From Azospirillum brasilense (GTDB taxonomy: Bacteria > Pseudomonadota > Alphaproteobacteria > Azospirillales > Azospirillaceae): a DNA stretch of 64,000 nt. Of this stretch, positions 16,637 through 24,627 are shown one piece after another. Position numbers and translations under genes: made by a program. The stretch lies in the NCBI RefSeq assembly GCF_001315015.1, contig NZ_CP012914.1, forward strand, positions 496,001 to 560,000, given 5' to 3'. Under the pieces are notes generated by a model. That model searched no databases and was not told the origin of the DNA. It saw only the letters and a list, made by a program, of their open reading frames with translations. Each line of letters begins with the position of its first letter. The first letter of the stretch is position 1.

Positions 16637-18973
16637 TCATGCCTCGTCGGTTGCCAGGTCCTTCCCGGCGGCACCGGCCATCCGGGGGGCCGTTACGGGA
16701 ATCCGCAGGAGGAAGGTGGTGCCCCCGCCCATGGGCGTGTCGGGAGCCGACTGGTTGGGGGCCGGGCTGTCCACCGAGATCCGCCCGCCCAAGGATTGCG
16801 TCACCAGGTTGAAGACGATGTGAAGGCCGAGGCCGCTGCCCCCGGTGCCGCGCTTGGTCGTGAAGAAGGGTTCGAACACCTTGGGCAGATTGTCCGGGGC
16901 GATCCCGACCCCGTCGTCGGAAAAGCGGATGTCCAGCTCGCCGTCCGGCAACTCCTCCACGCTCAGCGTCATCGCCCCCTTCCGGCCGTCGGGGAAGGCG
17001 TGGGTCAGCGCGTTGATGACCAGATTGGTGATGACCTGGCTGAGCGCGCCGGGATAGCCGTCCATGGTGATGCCGTCCGGGCAGGCGACGGTCATCTCGT
17101 GCGGGCTCTTGCGCAGGCGCGGACCCAGCGAGGTGATGATTTCGTCGAGATAGGAGCGCAGGTCGAAGCGGCGGCGCTCCTGGCTGGTCTGGTCCACGGC
17201 GACGCGCTTGAAGCTCTGGATCAGCTCCGCCGCGCGGGTCAGGTTCTGTTCGATCAGGCGGGAGGCCTCGCCCGCCGCCGTCACATAGCCGGTCAGGTCG
17301 GATTTCTTCAGGCTCCCCGTCGCGAAGGCCTCGGTCAGCGTCCGCGTCTTCGAAGCCAGATGGGTGGAGCAGCTGTAGGCGATGCCCACGGGCGTGTTGA
17401 TCTCGTGCGCGACGCCGGCCACCAGCAGGGCGAGCGAGGCCATCTTCTCCGCCTGGACGAGGCTGTCCTGGGTCTCCTTGAGGTCGGCGTAGGCGGTCTC
17501 CAGCGCCTCCATGGCGTGGAACACCTCCTCGGCGGAGCGCGCCTCCACCGTCACATCGGTGAAGGTGCGGACGAATCCGCCCTCCGGCAGGGGGTTGGAC
17601 CGCACCTCGATGATCGTGCCGTCGGGCCGCCGCCGCTTGAAGGCGAAGGGCTGGTCGGGAATCACGGCGGTCTCGTCCAGCTCCAGATCAGGGTCGATGC
17701 TGAAGTCCTCGAAGGCGCCCTGGGCGCGCTGAAGCCGGATGATTTCGGGAAACAGCGGATTGCGGGCCAGAAAGGCCGCCGGCACGTCGAGAAGCTCCGC
17801 GGCGCGGCGGTTGGACATGACGACCCGCAGGTTGCGGTCCACCATGATGATGCCCTGGTCGGTGTTGTCGAGCGTGATCTGAAGGACGTTCCGTTCGCGC
17901 GCGAGATCCCGCTCGGCCTGCATGCGCTCCGTCACGTCGGACATGGTGCCGGTCAGGCGGACCGCGGTTCCCTCGCCGTCGCGCAGGGCGGTCGCGCGAT
18001 CCTCGATCCAGCTCCAGCCGCCGTCCCGGCGCCGCATGCGGTAGACGGCGGCGTAGGCGCTGTCCTTGTCACGCACGCGGCTGCGGGACTCCGCGACGAC
18101 GCGCCGCCGCTCTTCCGGATGGATCAGCGACTCCCAGGTCCGCGCGGTCATCGCCAGCTCGGCCGGGCCGTAGCCCAGCAGGGCGGGAAACTCCTTCGAC
18201 CACCAATACTGGCCGGTCCGCAAATCGTAATCCCAGACGGAGGACCGCGTGGCGGTGATGGCCAGCCCCAGCCGCTCCTCGCTCTGGCGCAAGGCAGCCT
18301 CCTCCTCGTCGAGCCGGGTCAGCATGCCGTTGTAGGCGGCGATCACCCGCCCCAGCTCATCGGCCGACGACCAGTGCACGGGCTGGCGCAGATGCTCCTG
18401 TTCCGCGGTGCGGATCGACGCGATCAGCCGACCCAGCGGCACGCCGATGGTCAGCCGGTGGGCGGTCAGCGCGGTGACCAGCGTGCCGACCAGCATCAGC
18501 AGCAGGAGCCACAGCGTGTTGACCATCTCCTGCCGGATCTGCTCGTCGACCGGGGCGTAGCTGAAATAGAGCGTCAGCGTGCCGAGCCGCCGGTTCTGCA
18601 CCTGGATCGGACGGCGCACGGCCTCGTGCCCGGTGAAGGGACGGCAATCGGCTTCCGGCCACGCGAAGGAGCCGTCGGCCAATTCGTCGGCCACCTCGAT
18701 GCAGAGAAGCTCGCGGTTGACGGAGATCGCCTGGATGATGTTGCGGATCGCCGGAACGTCCACGGCCCACAGGCTGGAGGACAGGGCGACGGCGTTGATC
18801 TCCGCCACCGCCTCGATCCGGTCGCGCAGGGCGCCGCGCAGATCCTTGTACTTGCCGTAGAAGAAAATCGAGGAGAAGCCGAGCGTGGTCAGCATCAGGA
18901 TGGGAATCAGGATCAGCAGGAACTTCGCCGACACCGTCGGCACCGTCTTCCACGCCTGCTCGATCACCGTCAT
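16637..18973 (-). CDS. membrane-bound PAS sensor histidine kinase
   Basis: A 778-residue inner-membrane kinase. TM1 (about 16-39) and TM2 (about 152-172) enclose a periplasmic sensor region of roughly 110 residues. A HAMP-like segment (about 173-225), a PAS/PAC pair ('SVWDYDLRTGQYWWSKEFPALLGYGPAEL', about 240-355) and a second PAS (about 362-475) follow. The HisKA box is 'VAGVAHEINTPVGIAYS' (His523), and the HATPase has 'FSDDGVGIAP' and 'GSGLGLHIVFNLV'. No receiver domain is attached; the hybrid kinase starting 10 bases downstream is the obvious partner. The start at 18973 gives a short basic-poor N-terminus before TM1 and was preferred over an upstream frame extension. Confidence 0.88.
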   Translation of the reverse strand: MTVIEQAWKTVPTVSAKFLLILIPILMLTTLGFSSIFFYGKYKDLRGALRDRIEAVAEINAVALSSSLWAVDVPAIRNIIQAISVNRELLCIEVADELADGSFAWPEADCRPFTGHEAVRRPIQVQNRRLGTLTLYFSYAPVDEQIRQEMVNTLWLLLLMLVGTLVTALTAHRLTIGVPLGRLIASIRTAEQEHLRQPVHWSSADELGRVIAAYNGMLTRLDEEEAALRQSEERLGLAITATRSSVWDYDLRTGQYWWSKEFPALLGYGPAELAMTARTWESLIHPEERRRVVAESRSRVRDKDSAYAAVYRMRRRDGGWSWIEDRATALRDGEGTAVRLTGTMSDVTERMQAERDLARERNVLQITLDNTDQGIIMVDRNLRVVMSNRRAAELLDVPAAFLARNPLFPEIIRLQRAQGAFEDFSIDPDLELDETAVIPDQPFAFKRRRPDGTIIEVRSNPLPEGGFVRTFTDVTVEARSAEEVFHAMEALETAYADLKETQDSLVQAEKMASLALLVAGVAHEINTPVGIAYSCSTHLASKTRTLTEAFATGSLKKSDLTGYVTAAGEASRLIEQNLTRAAELIQSFKRVAVDQTSQERRRFDLRSYLDEIITSLGPRLRKSPHEMTVACPDGITMDGYPGALSQVITNLVINALTHAFPDGRKGAMTLSVEELPDGELDIRFSDDGVGIAPDNLPKVFEPFFTTKRGTGGSGLGLHIVFNLVTQSLGGRISVDSPAPNQSAPDTPMGGGTTFLLRIPVTAPRMAGAAGKDLATDEA

Positions 18974-19209
18974 GAAAGGTATTCCCGCAACCGGGACCGC
19001 AAGTCGGGCGGGCCGGCGGCACGGCGCCGCCCTCTCCGGTCTTGAGGTTGTACTATCAACCTGTATCATCCGTCTATGGCGTGTGAAGCGTGAAAACTCT
19101 TCCTATGGTCGATAAAAATGACGGAATGTATACTTGAGGCTTGAGGGGGGATCGGCCTTGCACTACTGTTCGCGGGAGCCGCTTGCGCGGTGCAACACAA
19201 GAGGATGTC

Positions 19210-19515
19210 ATGAATTTCCAGGTGCGCCGGTCCTCTGAAACCATCGAGGTGCTGTTGAGCGGCCGGTTGGAGTTCACCGACCATGACAGCCTTCCCGACA
19301 TCGTGGAGCTGCTCGACGGCGAGGGCACGCGCCGCTTCATCCTGGACATGGACGGGCTGACCTTCATCGATTCTGCGGGGATCGGCATGCTGCTGATCCT
19401 TCAGGACGAGGCGGAGCAGCGCAACATCAAGCTGATCCTCCGCAAGCTGCAGGGCGATGTGCTGCGCTCCATCGAGCTCGCGCGGATCGGCGAAGTCGTC
19501 GCCATCGAGCGGTGA
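19210..19515 (+). CDS. STAS-domain anti-anti-sigma-like protein (module 1)
   Basis: A 101-residue STAS protein of the SpoIIAA/RsbV type. The phosphorylatable Ser is in 'LTFIDSAGIGMLLILQD' (about residue 58). In partner switching, the unphosphorylated form binds the kinase/anti-sigma protein and frees its target. GAGGATGTC precedes the ATG at 19210. It is the first gene of a + strand operon STAS - HATPase - REC-PP2C (spacing 7 and 19 bases). A closely similar STAS gene heads the opposing module at 26853. No sigma factor is encoded in either cassette. Confidence 0.88.
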   Translation: MNFQVRRSSETIEVLLSGRLEFTDHDSLPDIVELLDGEGTRRFILDMDGLTFIDSAGIGMLLILQDEAEQRNIKLILRKLQGDVLRSIELARIGEVVAIER

Positions 19516-19522
19516 GCGGGCG

Positions 19523-20305
19523 ATGGACGGTTCCCCCGCCTGTCTTCCCCCCGGTCCGGCCGGTGCCGTGCGCCCCTTCAGCGTGGTGCGGGATCGCGTG
19601 CCGGCGGAGATCGCCGCGCGGGTCGCCGCGCGCTTCGGCGTGAGCGAGGCCGCTGCAGGCGTCGGAGACGCCCTTGATGGCCGGGCCGCCGCCGCGGTGC
19701 TGCTGGCCCAGGCCGACCGCGACATCCTGCGCGGCGCCTTCGGACTCAACCGCTTCCTGACGGTGGAACTGACGGAGCGGGAGGAGGGGACCGGCGCCAT
19801 CGACGCCGACTGGCTGGGCGCCCCTCCGGTGGAGCAGGGCTTCTACCTGTCGCTGACCACCGGCACGGCCTATGGCCTGCAATGCGCGGTTCTGGTCTGC
19901 GACGAGCTGACCCGGCGCGGCGTGCTGACGTCGGAGCGGCGCGGCAACGTCGAGCTGTGCCTGCACGAGGCCATCGCCAACGCCATCGTCCACGGCAATC
20001 TGGGCATTCCCAGCGCGACCAAGGAGCAGCCGGAGGGCTACCGGCTGTTCAGCCGGCTGCTGCGCGAACGGCTGGGCGACGGCGCCGTGCGGCAGCGGCG
20101 GATCGACATCTTCGCGCGCTGGACCGCCGACAGCCTGTCCATCGCGGTGGTCGACCAGGGCAACGGGTTCGACGCCGCGGCCCTGCCGCAGGACACCGAC
20201 AGCGGCGCCCATTCCGGCCGCGGCTTCGTGTTCATGCGGGCGCTGGCCCGGCGCATCCACGTGACCGACGGCGGGCGCTGCACCCTGCTGCAGTTCGACC
20301 TGTGA
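19523..20305 (+). CDS. HATPase (RsbW-like) switch kinase, module 1
   Basis: A 260-residue protein with a C-terminal GHKL ATPase domain of the anti-sigma type: 'VELCLHEAIANAIVHGNLGI' (N box), 'IAVVDQGNGFD' and 'SGRGFVFMRALARRI'. The first 120 residues form an extra N-terminal region ('AVLLAQADRDILRGAFGLN') not found in minimal RsbW and possibly receiver- or partner-binding. It probably phosphorylates the STAS protein encoded upstream and is reversed by the PP2C encoded downstream. With no sigma factor nearby, the protein it sequesters is unknown. Confidence 0.8.
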   Translation: MDGSPACLPPGPAGAVRPFSVVRDRVPAEIAARVAARFGVSEAAAGVGDALDGRAAAAVLLAQADRDILRGAFGLNRFLTVELTEREEGTGAIDADWLGAPPVEQGFYLSLTTGTAYGLQCAVLVCDELTRRGVLTSERRGNVELCLHEAIANAIVHGNLGIPSATKEQPEGYRLFSRLLRERLGDGAVRQRRIDIFARWTADSLSIAVVDQGNGFDAAALPQDTDSGAHSGRGFVFMRALARRIHVTDGGRCTLLQFDL

Positions 20306-20324
20306 CGGACGGGCGGGACCGCGC

Positions 20325-21482
20325 ATGCCGATTTCCCTCGCCGCCAGCCGCGTCCTGATCGTCGACGACAACGAATTCAACAGGAAGTCGCTGGCCCTGA
20401 TGATCCGCCGCGCCGGGCTGACCCAGATCGAGGTCGCCGAGAACGGGGTGGAGGGGCTGCGCAAGGTGGAGAGCTTCCGCCCCGACCTCGTCCTGCTGGA
20501 CGTCAGCATGCCGGTGATGGACGGGCTGGAGATGTGTCGGCGCCTGCGCGAGCGGCTGACCCACGAGGAATTGCCGATCCTGTTCCAGACCGCGCTGGAC
20601 AGCGACGAGGAGCAGGTCCGCTGCTTCGAGGCCGGCGGCAGCGACTTCATCTCCAAGCCGATCAAGCCCGGCGAGTGCGTCGCCCGCGTCCGCCACCAGC
20701 TCGAAAAACGCAAGCTGTTCACCGACCTCGCCAACTTCCGCGGGCGGGTGGAGCGGGAGCTGAAGCACGCCAAGGCGATGCAGTTGTCCTTGCTGCCCGA
20801 ACCCAAGGAACTGGAGGCGGTCGCCGAGCGGTACGAGCTGGTGCTGGACGCCCATTTCGAAACCTCGTCGGAGCTGGGCGGCGATTTCTGGAACGTCTAC
20901 CCGCTGGACAGCCACCGCGTCGCCTTCCTGCTGGTCGATTTCGCCGGGCACGGCATCACCGCCGCCATCAACACCTTCCGCCTGCACACGCTGATCGACC
21001 GCTTTCCCATGCAGCATGTGCCCCCCTCGGAATGGCTGGCCGGGCTGAACCGGGCGCTGAAGGAGGTGCTGCCGGTCGGGCAGTTCGCCACCGCCTTCTT
21101 CGGCATCCTGGACCTGCACACCGACACGCTGACCTACGCCTCGGCCGGGGCGCCGAATCCGGTGGTGGGGATCGCGGGGGAGCTTCGTCTGCTCGATTCG
21201 GCGGGGCTGGTGCTGGGCGCGTCGCGCCGCGCCATTTACGCCGACCGCAGCCTGCGCCTGCCGCGCGGGAGCTGCCTGTTCCTCTACAGCGACGCGCTGA
21301 TCGAATGCAGCGGTCCGGACAACGAGCCGATCGGCCAGGACGGGGTGCCCGGCCTGCTGCGCGGCGCCATGGCCGCCAACCGCGCCCGCCCACTGGGGCC
21401 GCTGCTGGAGCGCTTCTACGCCCGCACCAGCCTGCCGCTGCGCGACGACCTGACCGCCGTGTGGATCGCCCGCCGGGCGTGA
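20325..21482 (+). CDS. response-regulator PP2C phosphatase (RsbU-like), module 1
   Basis: A 385-residue fusion of a receiver domain (1-125, 'VLIVDDNEFNRKS', phospho-Asp59 in 'LVLLDVSMPVMDG', Lys in 'SKPIKP'), a coiled-coil linker (about 130-160) and a SpoIIE/PP2C phosphatase domain. The catalytic metal-binding Asp residues appear intact: 'SSELGGDFWN', 'LVDFAGHGI', 'LYSDALIE' and 'RDDLTAVWI'. When the receiver is phosphorylated it probably dephosphorylates the STAS protein of module 1, which links a histidine kinase to the partner switch. The nearest kinases are the divergent pair ending at 18973. A convergent terminator follows. Confidence 0.9.
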   Translation: MPISLAASRVLIVDDNEFNRKSLALMIRRAGLTQIEVAENGVEGLRKVESFRPDLVLLDVSMPVMDGLEMCRRLRERLTHEELPILFQTALDSDEEQVRCFEAGGSDFISKPIKPGECVARVRHQLEKRKLFTDLANFRGRVERELKHAKAMQLSLLPEPKELEAVAERYELVLDAHFETSSELGGDFWNVYPLDSHRVAFLLVDFAGHGITAAINTFRLHTLIDRFPMQHVPPSEWLAGLNRALKEVLPVGQFATAFFGILDLHTDTLTYASAGAPNPVVGIAGELRLLDSAGLVLGASRRAIYADRSLRLPRGSCLFLYSDALIECSGPDNEPIGQDGVPGLLRGAMAANRARPLGPLLERFYARTSLPLRDDLTAVWIARRA

Positions 21483-21518
21483 GGACAGGCCCGGACACTA
21501 CTGCCTGGAAACGAAAAA

Positions 21519-21546
21519 GGCCGCCGCGGTTGTCCGCGGCGGCCCT
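21519..21546. terminator. bidirectional terminator between module 1 and the DedA gene
   Basis: GGCCGCCGCGG (21519-21529), TTGT loop, CCGCGGCGGCC (21534-21544), flanked by an A run on the left and CTTCTG on the right. It lies between two convergent genes and can serve both. Confidence 0.8.
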
Positions 21547-21576
21547 TCTGCCTGAGGCTCGGGGGGAGGGGCGCCG

Positions 21577-22152
21577 TTACGCCTGCGTCTCGGACGCGGC
21601 GTAGCGGCGGCGGACCCACATCACGCTCTTCACCGCGAAGATGGTGACGCCGATGCCCAGCGCGATGAGCAGGAGGATTTTCGGACCGTTCTCGCCGATG
21701 GCGGCGGCGGCCTCGCCGAACAGGTAGCCGGCCCCGGCGAAGCTCCAGGCCCAGATGCCGGCGGCGATGAAGTTCCAGAACAGGAACTTGCGCCAGGGCA
21801 TGCGGGATGTGCCGACGGCGACCGACGCGATGTTGCGCACCCCGTAGAGGAAGCGGAAGGCCAGGATGAAGCCGACGCCGTAGGTTTCCAGCCAGTACAG
21901 CACGCGGGACGCGCGGGCTTCCGCCGCCGGGAAGCGGGCCAGAGCCTTGCCGCCCCATTTGCGGCCGATCCAGAAATAGCACTGGTCGCCCATGAAGCTG
22001 CCGATCCACACGGCGGCAACCAACCAGTATAGGTTGATGATCCCCAGATGCGCGCCCATCCCGCCGAAAATGACGAAGGTCTCGCCTTCGAAGAAGGCCC
22101 ATATGAAGGCCAGGGGATAGAAGGCATCGCCCCAATCCTGGAGCCAGGTCAT
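21577..22152 (-). CDS. DedA/VTT-family membrane protein
   Basis: An approximately 191-residue DedA-family (SNARE-associated, VTT domain) inner-membrane protein. Family features are 'WAFFEGETFVIFGG' with the conserved acidic residues, 'GSFMGDQCYFWIGRKWG', 'FRFLYGVRNIASVAVG' and several hydrophobic helices, the last at about 155-180. DedA proteins are linked to lipid carrier or phospholipid flipping, proton-motive-force homeostasis and resistance to cationic peptides; the substrate here is unknown. The ATG at 22152 lies 14 bases after GGAGGG; a TTG three codons upstream (22161) has better spacing and may be the true start. Confidence 0.85.
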   Translation of the reverse strand: MTWLQDWGDAFYPLAFIWAFFEGETFVIFGGMGAHLGIINLYWLVAAVWIGSFMGDQCYFWIGRKWGGKALARFPAAEARASRVLYWLETYGVGFILAFRFLYGVRNIASVAVGTSRMPWRKFLFWNFIAAGIWAWSFAGAGYLFGEAAAAIGENGPKILLLIALGIGVTIFAVKSVMWVRRRYAASETQA

Positions 22153-22407
22153 CCAGTCCAAATCACCCTCCCCGCGGGTCGTTCCTTTTCGGCTCGGACC
22201 GCCGGCGATGCGCCAGGGAAACGCAGGCGCGGCCATCGGTCAGGCTACGGACACATCATTGCACATAAGTGCGTGTCTTGTCGCGCAATCATTCCCGAAT
22301 CGGGGGGAGGGAACCGTACAAAGTTGGGGTACGAAACGATCTATTGCGGTGGGATTATTTTGTTTCCGGGCACGTATTCTGTGAATCGGTCAGTGTTCGT
22401 GACTTGG

Positions 22408-22833
22408 TCAGCCATCCTCGCCCGACAATTCGCCGACCGCCTGCCGGGCGGCGCGCAGCAGCAGGGGATTCGGTTCGGACGGGCCATCCTCTCCCTCTTC
22501 CTCCTCCCAGGCCCCCGGCGCGGCGCGGCGCTTCAGCTCACGCGCGGCTTCGATCAGCAGGTGGGCCAGCTTCTGGTCGGGCAGGGCCTGCGCCAGCGCC
22601 CGCAATTCGGCGTTGGTCAGGGCCGCCGGGTCGAAGTCGCCGCGCGGCGCCATCGGGACGGGCGGCGGCGGAACGAGCGCGAGGGTCATCGGCGGCGGCG
22701 CCGACGGAACGTCCTCCCGCAGCACGTCGACGGCCACCGGCGCCGCCACGGTGGAGGCGCGGGACCGTCGCACCGGCTTGCGCGCCCGCTCCGTCTCGGG
22801 CAGGCTGTCGAACAGAAGAGGTTGCGTGCTCAT
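22408..22833 (-). CDS. Pro/Ala/Glu-rich protein of unknown function
   Basis: A 141-residue protein that I do not recognise. The first 65 residues are disordered and rich in Pro, Arg and Ala. The conserved-looking core is a short helical segment 'LTNAELRALAQALPDQKLAHLL' with 'EAARELKRRAA' (about 72-110), followed by an acidic 'EEEEGEDG' run. It lies 114 bases after the PIN-domain gene on the same strand, with an inverted repeat in that gap. It does not look like a standard antitoxin (no ribbon-helix-helix or AbrB/Phd pattern). Confidence 0.5.
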   Translation of the reverse strand: MSTQPLLFDSLPETERARKPVRRSRASTVAAPVAVDVLREDVPSAPPPMTLALVPPPPVPMAPRGDFDPAALTNAELRALAQALPDQKLAHLLIEAARELKRRAAPGAWEEEEGEDGPSEPNPLLLRAARQAVGELSGEDG

Positions 22834-22872
22834 CCGGTCACCCGCGATCCGTTCACCGCTAGTTTGCGAAGT

Positions 22873-22895
22873 GTTCTCTTTTCATTCTAGAGAAC
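22873..22895. promoter_or_regulatory. inverted repeat upstream of the unknown gene
   Basis: GTTCTC-N11-GAGAAC is perfect over six bases on each side and lies in a locally AT-rich stretch about 40 bases upstream of the gene starting at 22833. It could be an operator. It has GTTC/GAAC ends but not the direct-repeat spacing of the alphaproteobacterial LexA box. Confidence 0.3.
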
Positions 22896-22947
22896 GAAGG
22901 CCGGAAGTCGAGTGGAAACTTTTTGGGCGGAAACGCGAAACGCGGAG

Positions 22948-23418
22948 TCAGGCGATCGCGTCCAGGAACCGTTCGGGGCGCAGGATGCGGGTGCGGCCCA
23001 CCTGACGCACCGACAGAAGCTGCCGATCCACCGTCACCAGCCAGTCGGCGTCGGCGGCCAGCGCCACGGCCAGGAACATGTCGTCGTCGGGATCGCGGCA
23101 CAGCCGCTCCACCGGGGCGGGCTCGACCCTGTGAGCCTCCGCGGCGAAGGCGGCCAGGAAGGCGGCACGCTCCTCCGCCGGACGGTAGCGGTCGAAGTCC
23201 GGGCGCATCAGCACCTCGCGCAGCTCCGCCAGCGTGGCGTCGGAGACGAAAGCGGTTCCCCGCGCCCGCACCGCCTCGACGCTGTGCTGGATGGCCAGGC
23301 TGCGGCGGGGCACCTCGGCGCCCAGAAGGGCGTAGCCGACGAGGATGTTGGTGTCCAGAACGGTCCGGAAGGGGACGCCCTGGAAAGACCGGGCGGCGTG
23401 GTGGGGGCTGGTGGTCAT
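22948..23418 (-). CDS. PIN-domain putative ribonuclease (VapC/COG1569-like)
   Basis: A 156-residue PIN-domain protein of the 'putative toxin component, PIN family' type. The acidic active-site residues are in 'RTVLDTNILVGYA' (first Asp), 'VSDATLAELREVL' (Glu), 'CRDPDDDMFLAVALAADADW' (Asp cluster) and 'LVTVDRQLL' (last Asp). Such proteins cleave RNA as toxins, but no antitoxin-like gene precedes it: it starts 24 bases after the stop of a REC-PP2C gene and may be the last member of that partner-switching operon. Whether it is a toxin, an RNA-processing output or a passenger is open. Confidence 0.8.
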   Translation of the reverse strand: MTTSPHHAARSFQGVPFRTVLDTNILVGYALLGAEVPRRSLAIQHSVEAVRARGTAFVSDATLAELREVLMRPDFDRYRPAEERAAFLAAFAAEAHRVEPAPVERLCRDPDDDMFLAVALAADADWLVTVDRQLLSVRQVGRTRILRPERFLDAIA

Positions 23419-23442
23419 GAGCCCGTCGGTTCCATGGCCCGC

Positions 23443-24627
23443 TCAGCCCTTGCGGGTCAGCAGCAGCGCGGTCAGGTCATCGTCGATCGGGCCGACGGCG
23501 CGCAGGCGGTCCAGCAACCCGTCCAGGAAACCGCCGCCGTCCGTCTCGCCCATCCGCTCGGCGACCAGGGCGGCGAGGCCCGGCTCGTCGAGGACGTCAT
23601 TGCCGACCGGGATCTCGATGGCGCCGTCCGAATAAAGGAACAGACGTCCGCCGGGAGGCAGGGGAAGGGAGCGCTCCTCATACTCCGCCGAGGCCAGCAG
23701 GCCGAGCGGCAGGCCGGCGCTGTCGCCCAGCAGCGGCGCGGCATCGCCCGGCGCCCAGACCATCGGGCGCGTGGACCCGGCCGAGGCGTAGACGAAGCGG
23801 TTCTCCGCCGGTTCGACCATCCCGGCCAGCATGGTGGCGAACTGCCCATTGGGAAGCAGCGCGCACAGCCGCCGGTTGACGGTGGACAGGAACTCGCCTG
23901 GGGTCAGGCCGGACACGTCCATCTGCTGGCAGATCGCGTGCAGACGGAAGGTGTTCAGCGCCGCCCCGACTCCATGGCCGGAGAAATCGACCATGTAGAG
24001 CATGGTCCGGCCCTGGCCCGGCGCAACAGTGTCGTGCCGCAGGTCCCAGAAGTCGCCGCCCAGCTCCGACGAGGGAGCGAAATGGGCGGCGATGCCCACC
24101 CCCGCCGCGGCCTCCACCTCGGCCAAACGCTCCGGCGAGGGCATCAGCCGCTCCTGCATTTTGCGGGCGAGCGACAGTTCGCTCTCCGTCCGCTCGTGAA
24201 AGCGCTGGAGATCGTGCAGGAGGGCGCGGTTCTGCAAATGGATGCGCACGCGGGCCAGCAGCTCGACCGCGTTGATCGGCTTGGTCACGTAATCGGTGGC
24301 CCCGGCGGCGAAGGCCTTGGCGCGGTCCTCCGCCCGGTTCAGGCTCGATTGCACGAGGACCGGCAGATCCTTCCATGCGGGGATCGCGCGCAAGCGCCGA
24401 CACATCTCGAACCCGTCCAGGTTCGGCATCATCAGGTCGAGCAGGATCAGGTCGGGCCGGAAGGCGTCCAGACGGGCCAGCGCGTCGTTGCCGTCCTCCG
24501 CCATGTCGATGCGGGTCACGCCGCCGCGTTCCAGCAGGGCCTGGAGCAGATGGCGGTTCACGCGGTTGTCGTCCACCACCAGAACACGGGCCGTTTCCAG
24601 CCCCGGAACACCCGGCAGGTCGTTCAT
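23443..24627 (-). CDS. response-regulator PP2C phosphatase (RsbU-like), module 2, intact
   Basis: A 394-residue receiver-PP2C fusion. The receiver (about 15-135) has 'VLVVDDNRVNRHLL', 'LILLDLMMPNLDG' and 'YVTKPINAVEL'. A helical linker ('ESELSLARKMQERLMPSPERL') precedes the SpoIIE domain, in which the metal-binding motifs are all present: 'SSELGGDFWD', 'MVDFSGHGVG', 'LYSDGAIEI' and 'DDDLTALLL'. Its ATG overlaps the upstream paralogue's stop (24624-24627), so the two phosphatases are made together. It likely reverses phosphorylation of the STAS protein encoded at the head of this operon. Confidence 0.9.
   Translation of the reverse strand: MNDLPGVPGLETARVLVVDDNRVNRHLLQALLERGGVTRIDMAEDGNDALARLDAFRPDLILLDLMMPNLDGFEMCRRLRAIPAWKDLPVLVQSSLNRAEDRAKAFAAGATDYVTKPINAVELLARVRIHLQNRALLHDLQRFHERTESELSLARKMQERLMPSPERLAEVEAAAGVGIAAHFAPSSELGGDFWDLRHDTVAPGQGRTMLYMVDFSGHGVGAALNTFRLHAICQQMDVSGLTPGEFLSTVNRRLCALLPNGQFATMLAGMVEPAENRFVYASAGSTRPMVWAPGDAAPLLGDSAGLPLGLLASAEYEERSLPLPPGGRLFLYSDGAIEIPVGNDVLDEPGLAALVAERMGETDGGGFLDGLLDRLRAVGPIDDDLTALLLTRKG

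Noticed and set aside
22161-22185. EcfG promoter in front of the DedA gene (GGAAC-N16-GATT)
   Set aside because: The -10 does not match GTT and the site would overlap the ribosome-binding site.
22408-22833. Antitoxin partner for the PIN protein
   Set aside because: It lies downstream with a 114-base gap and has no DNA-binding antitoxin fold pattern; kept as an unknown gene.
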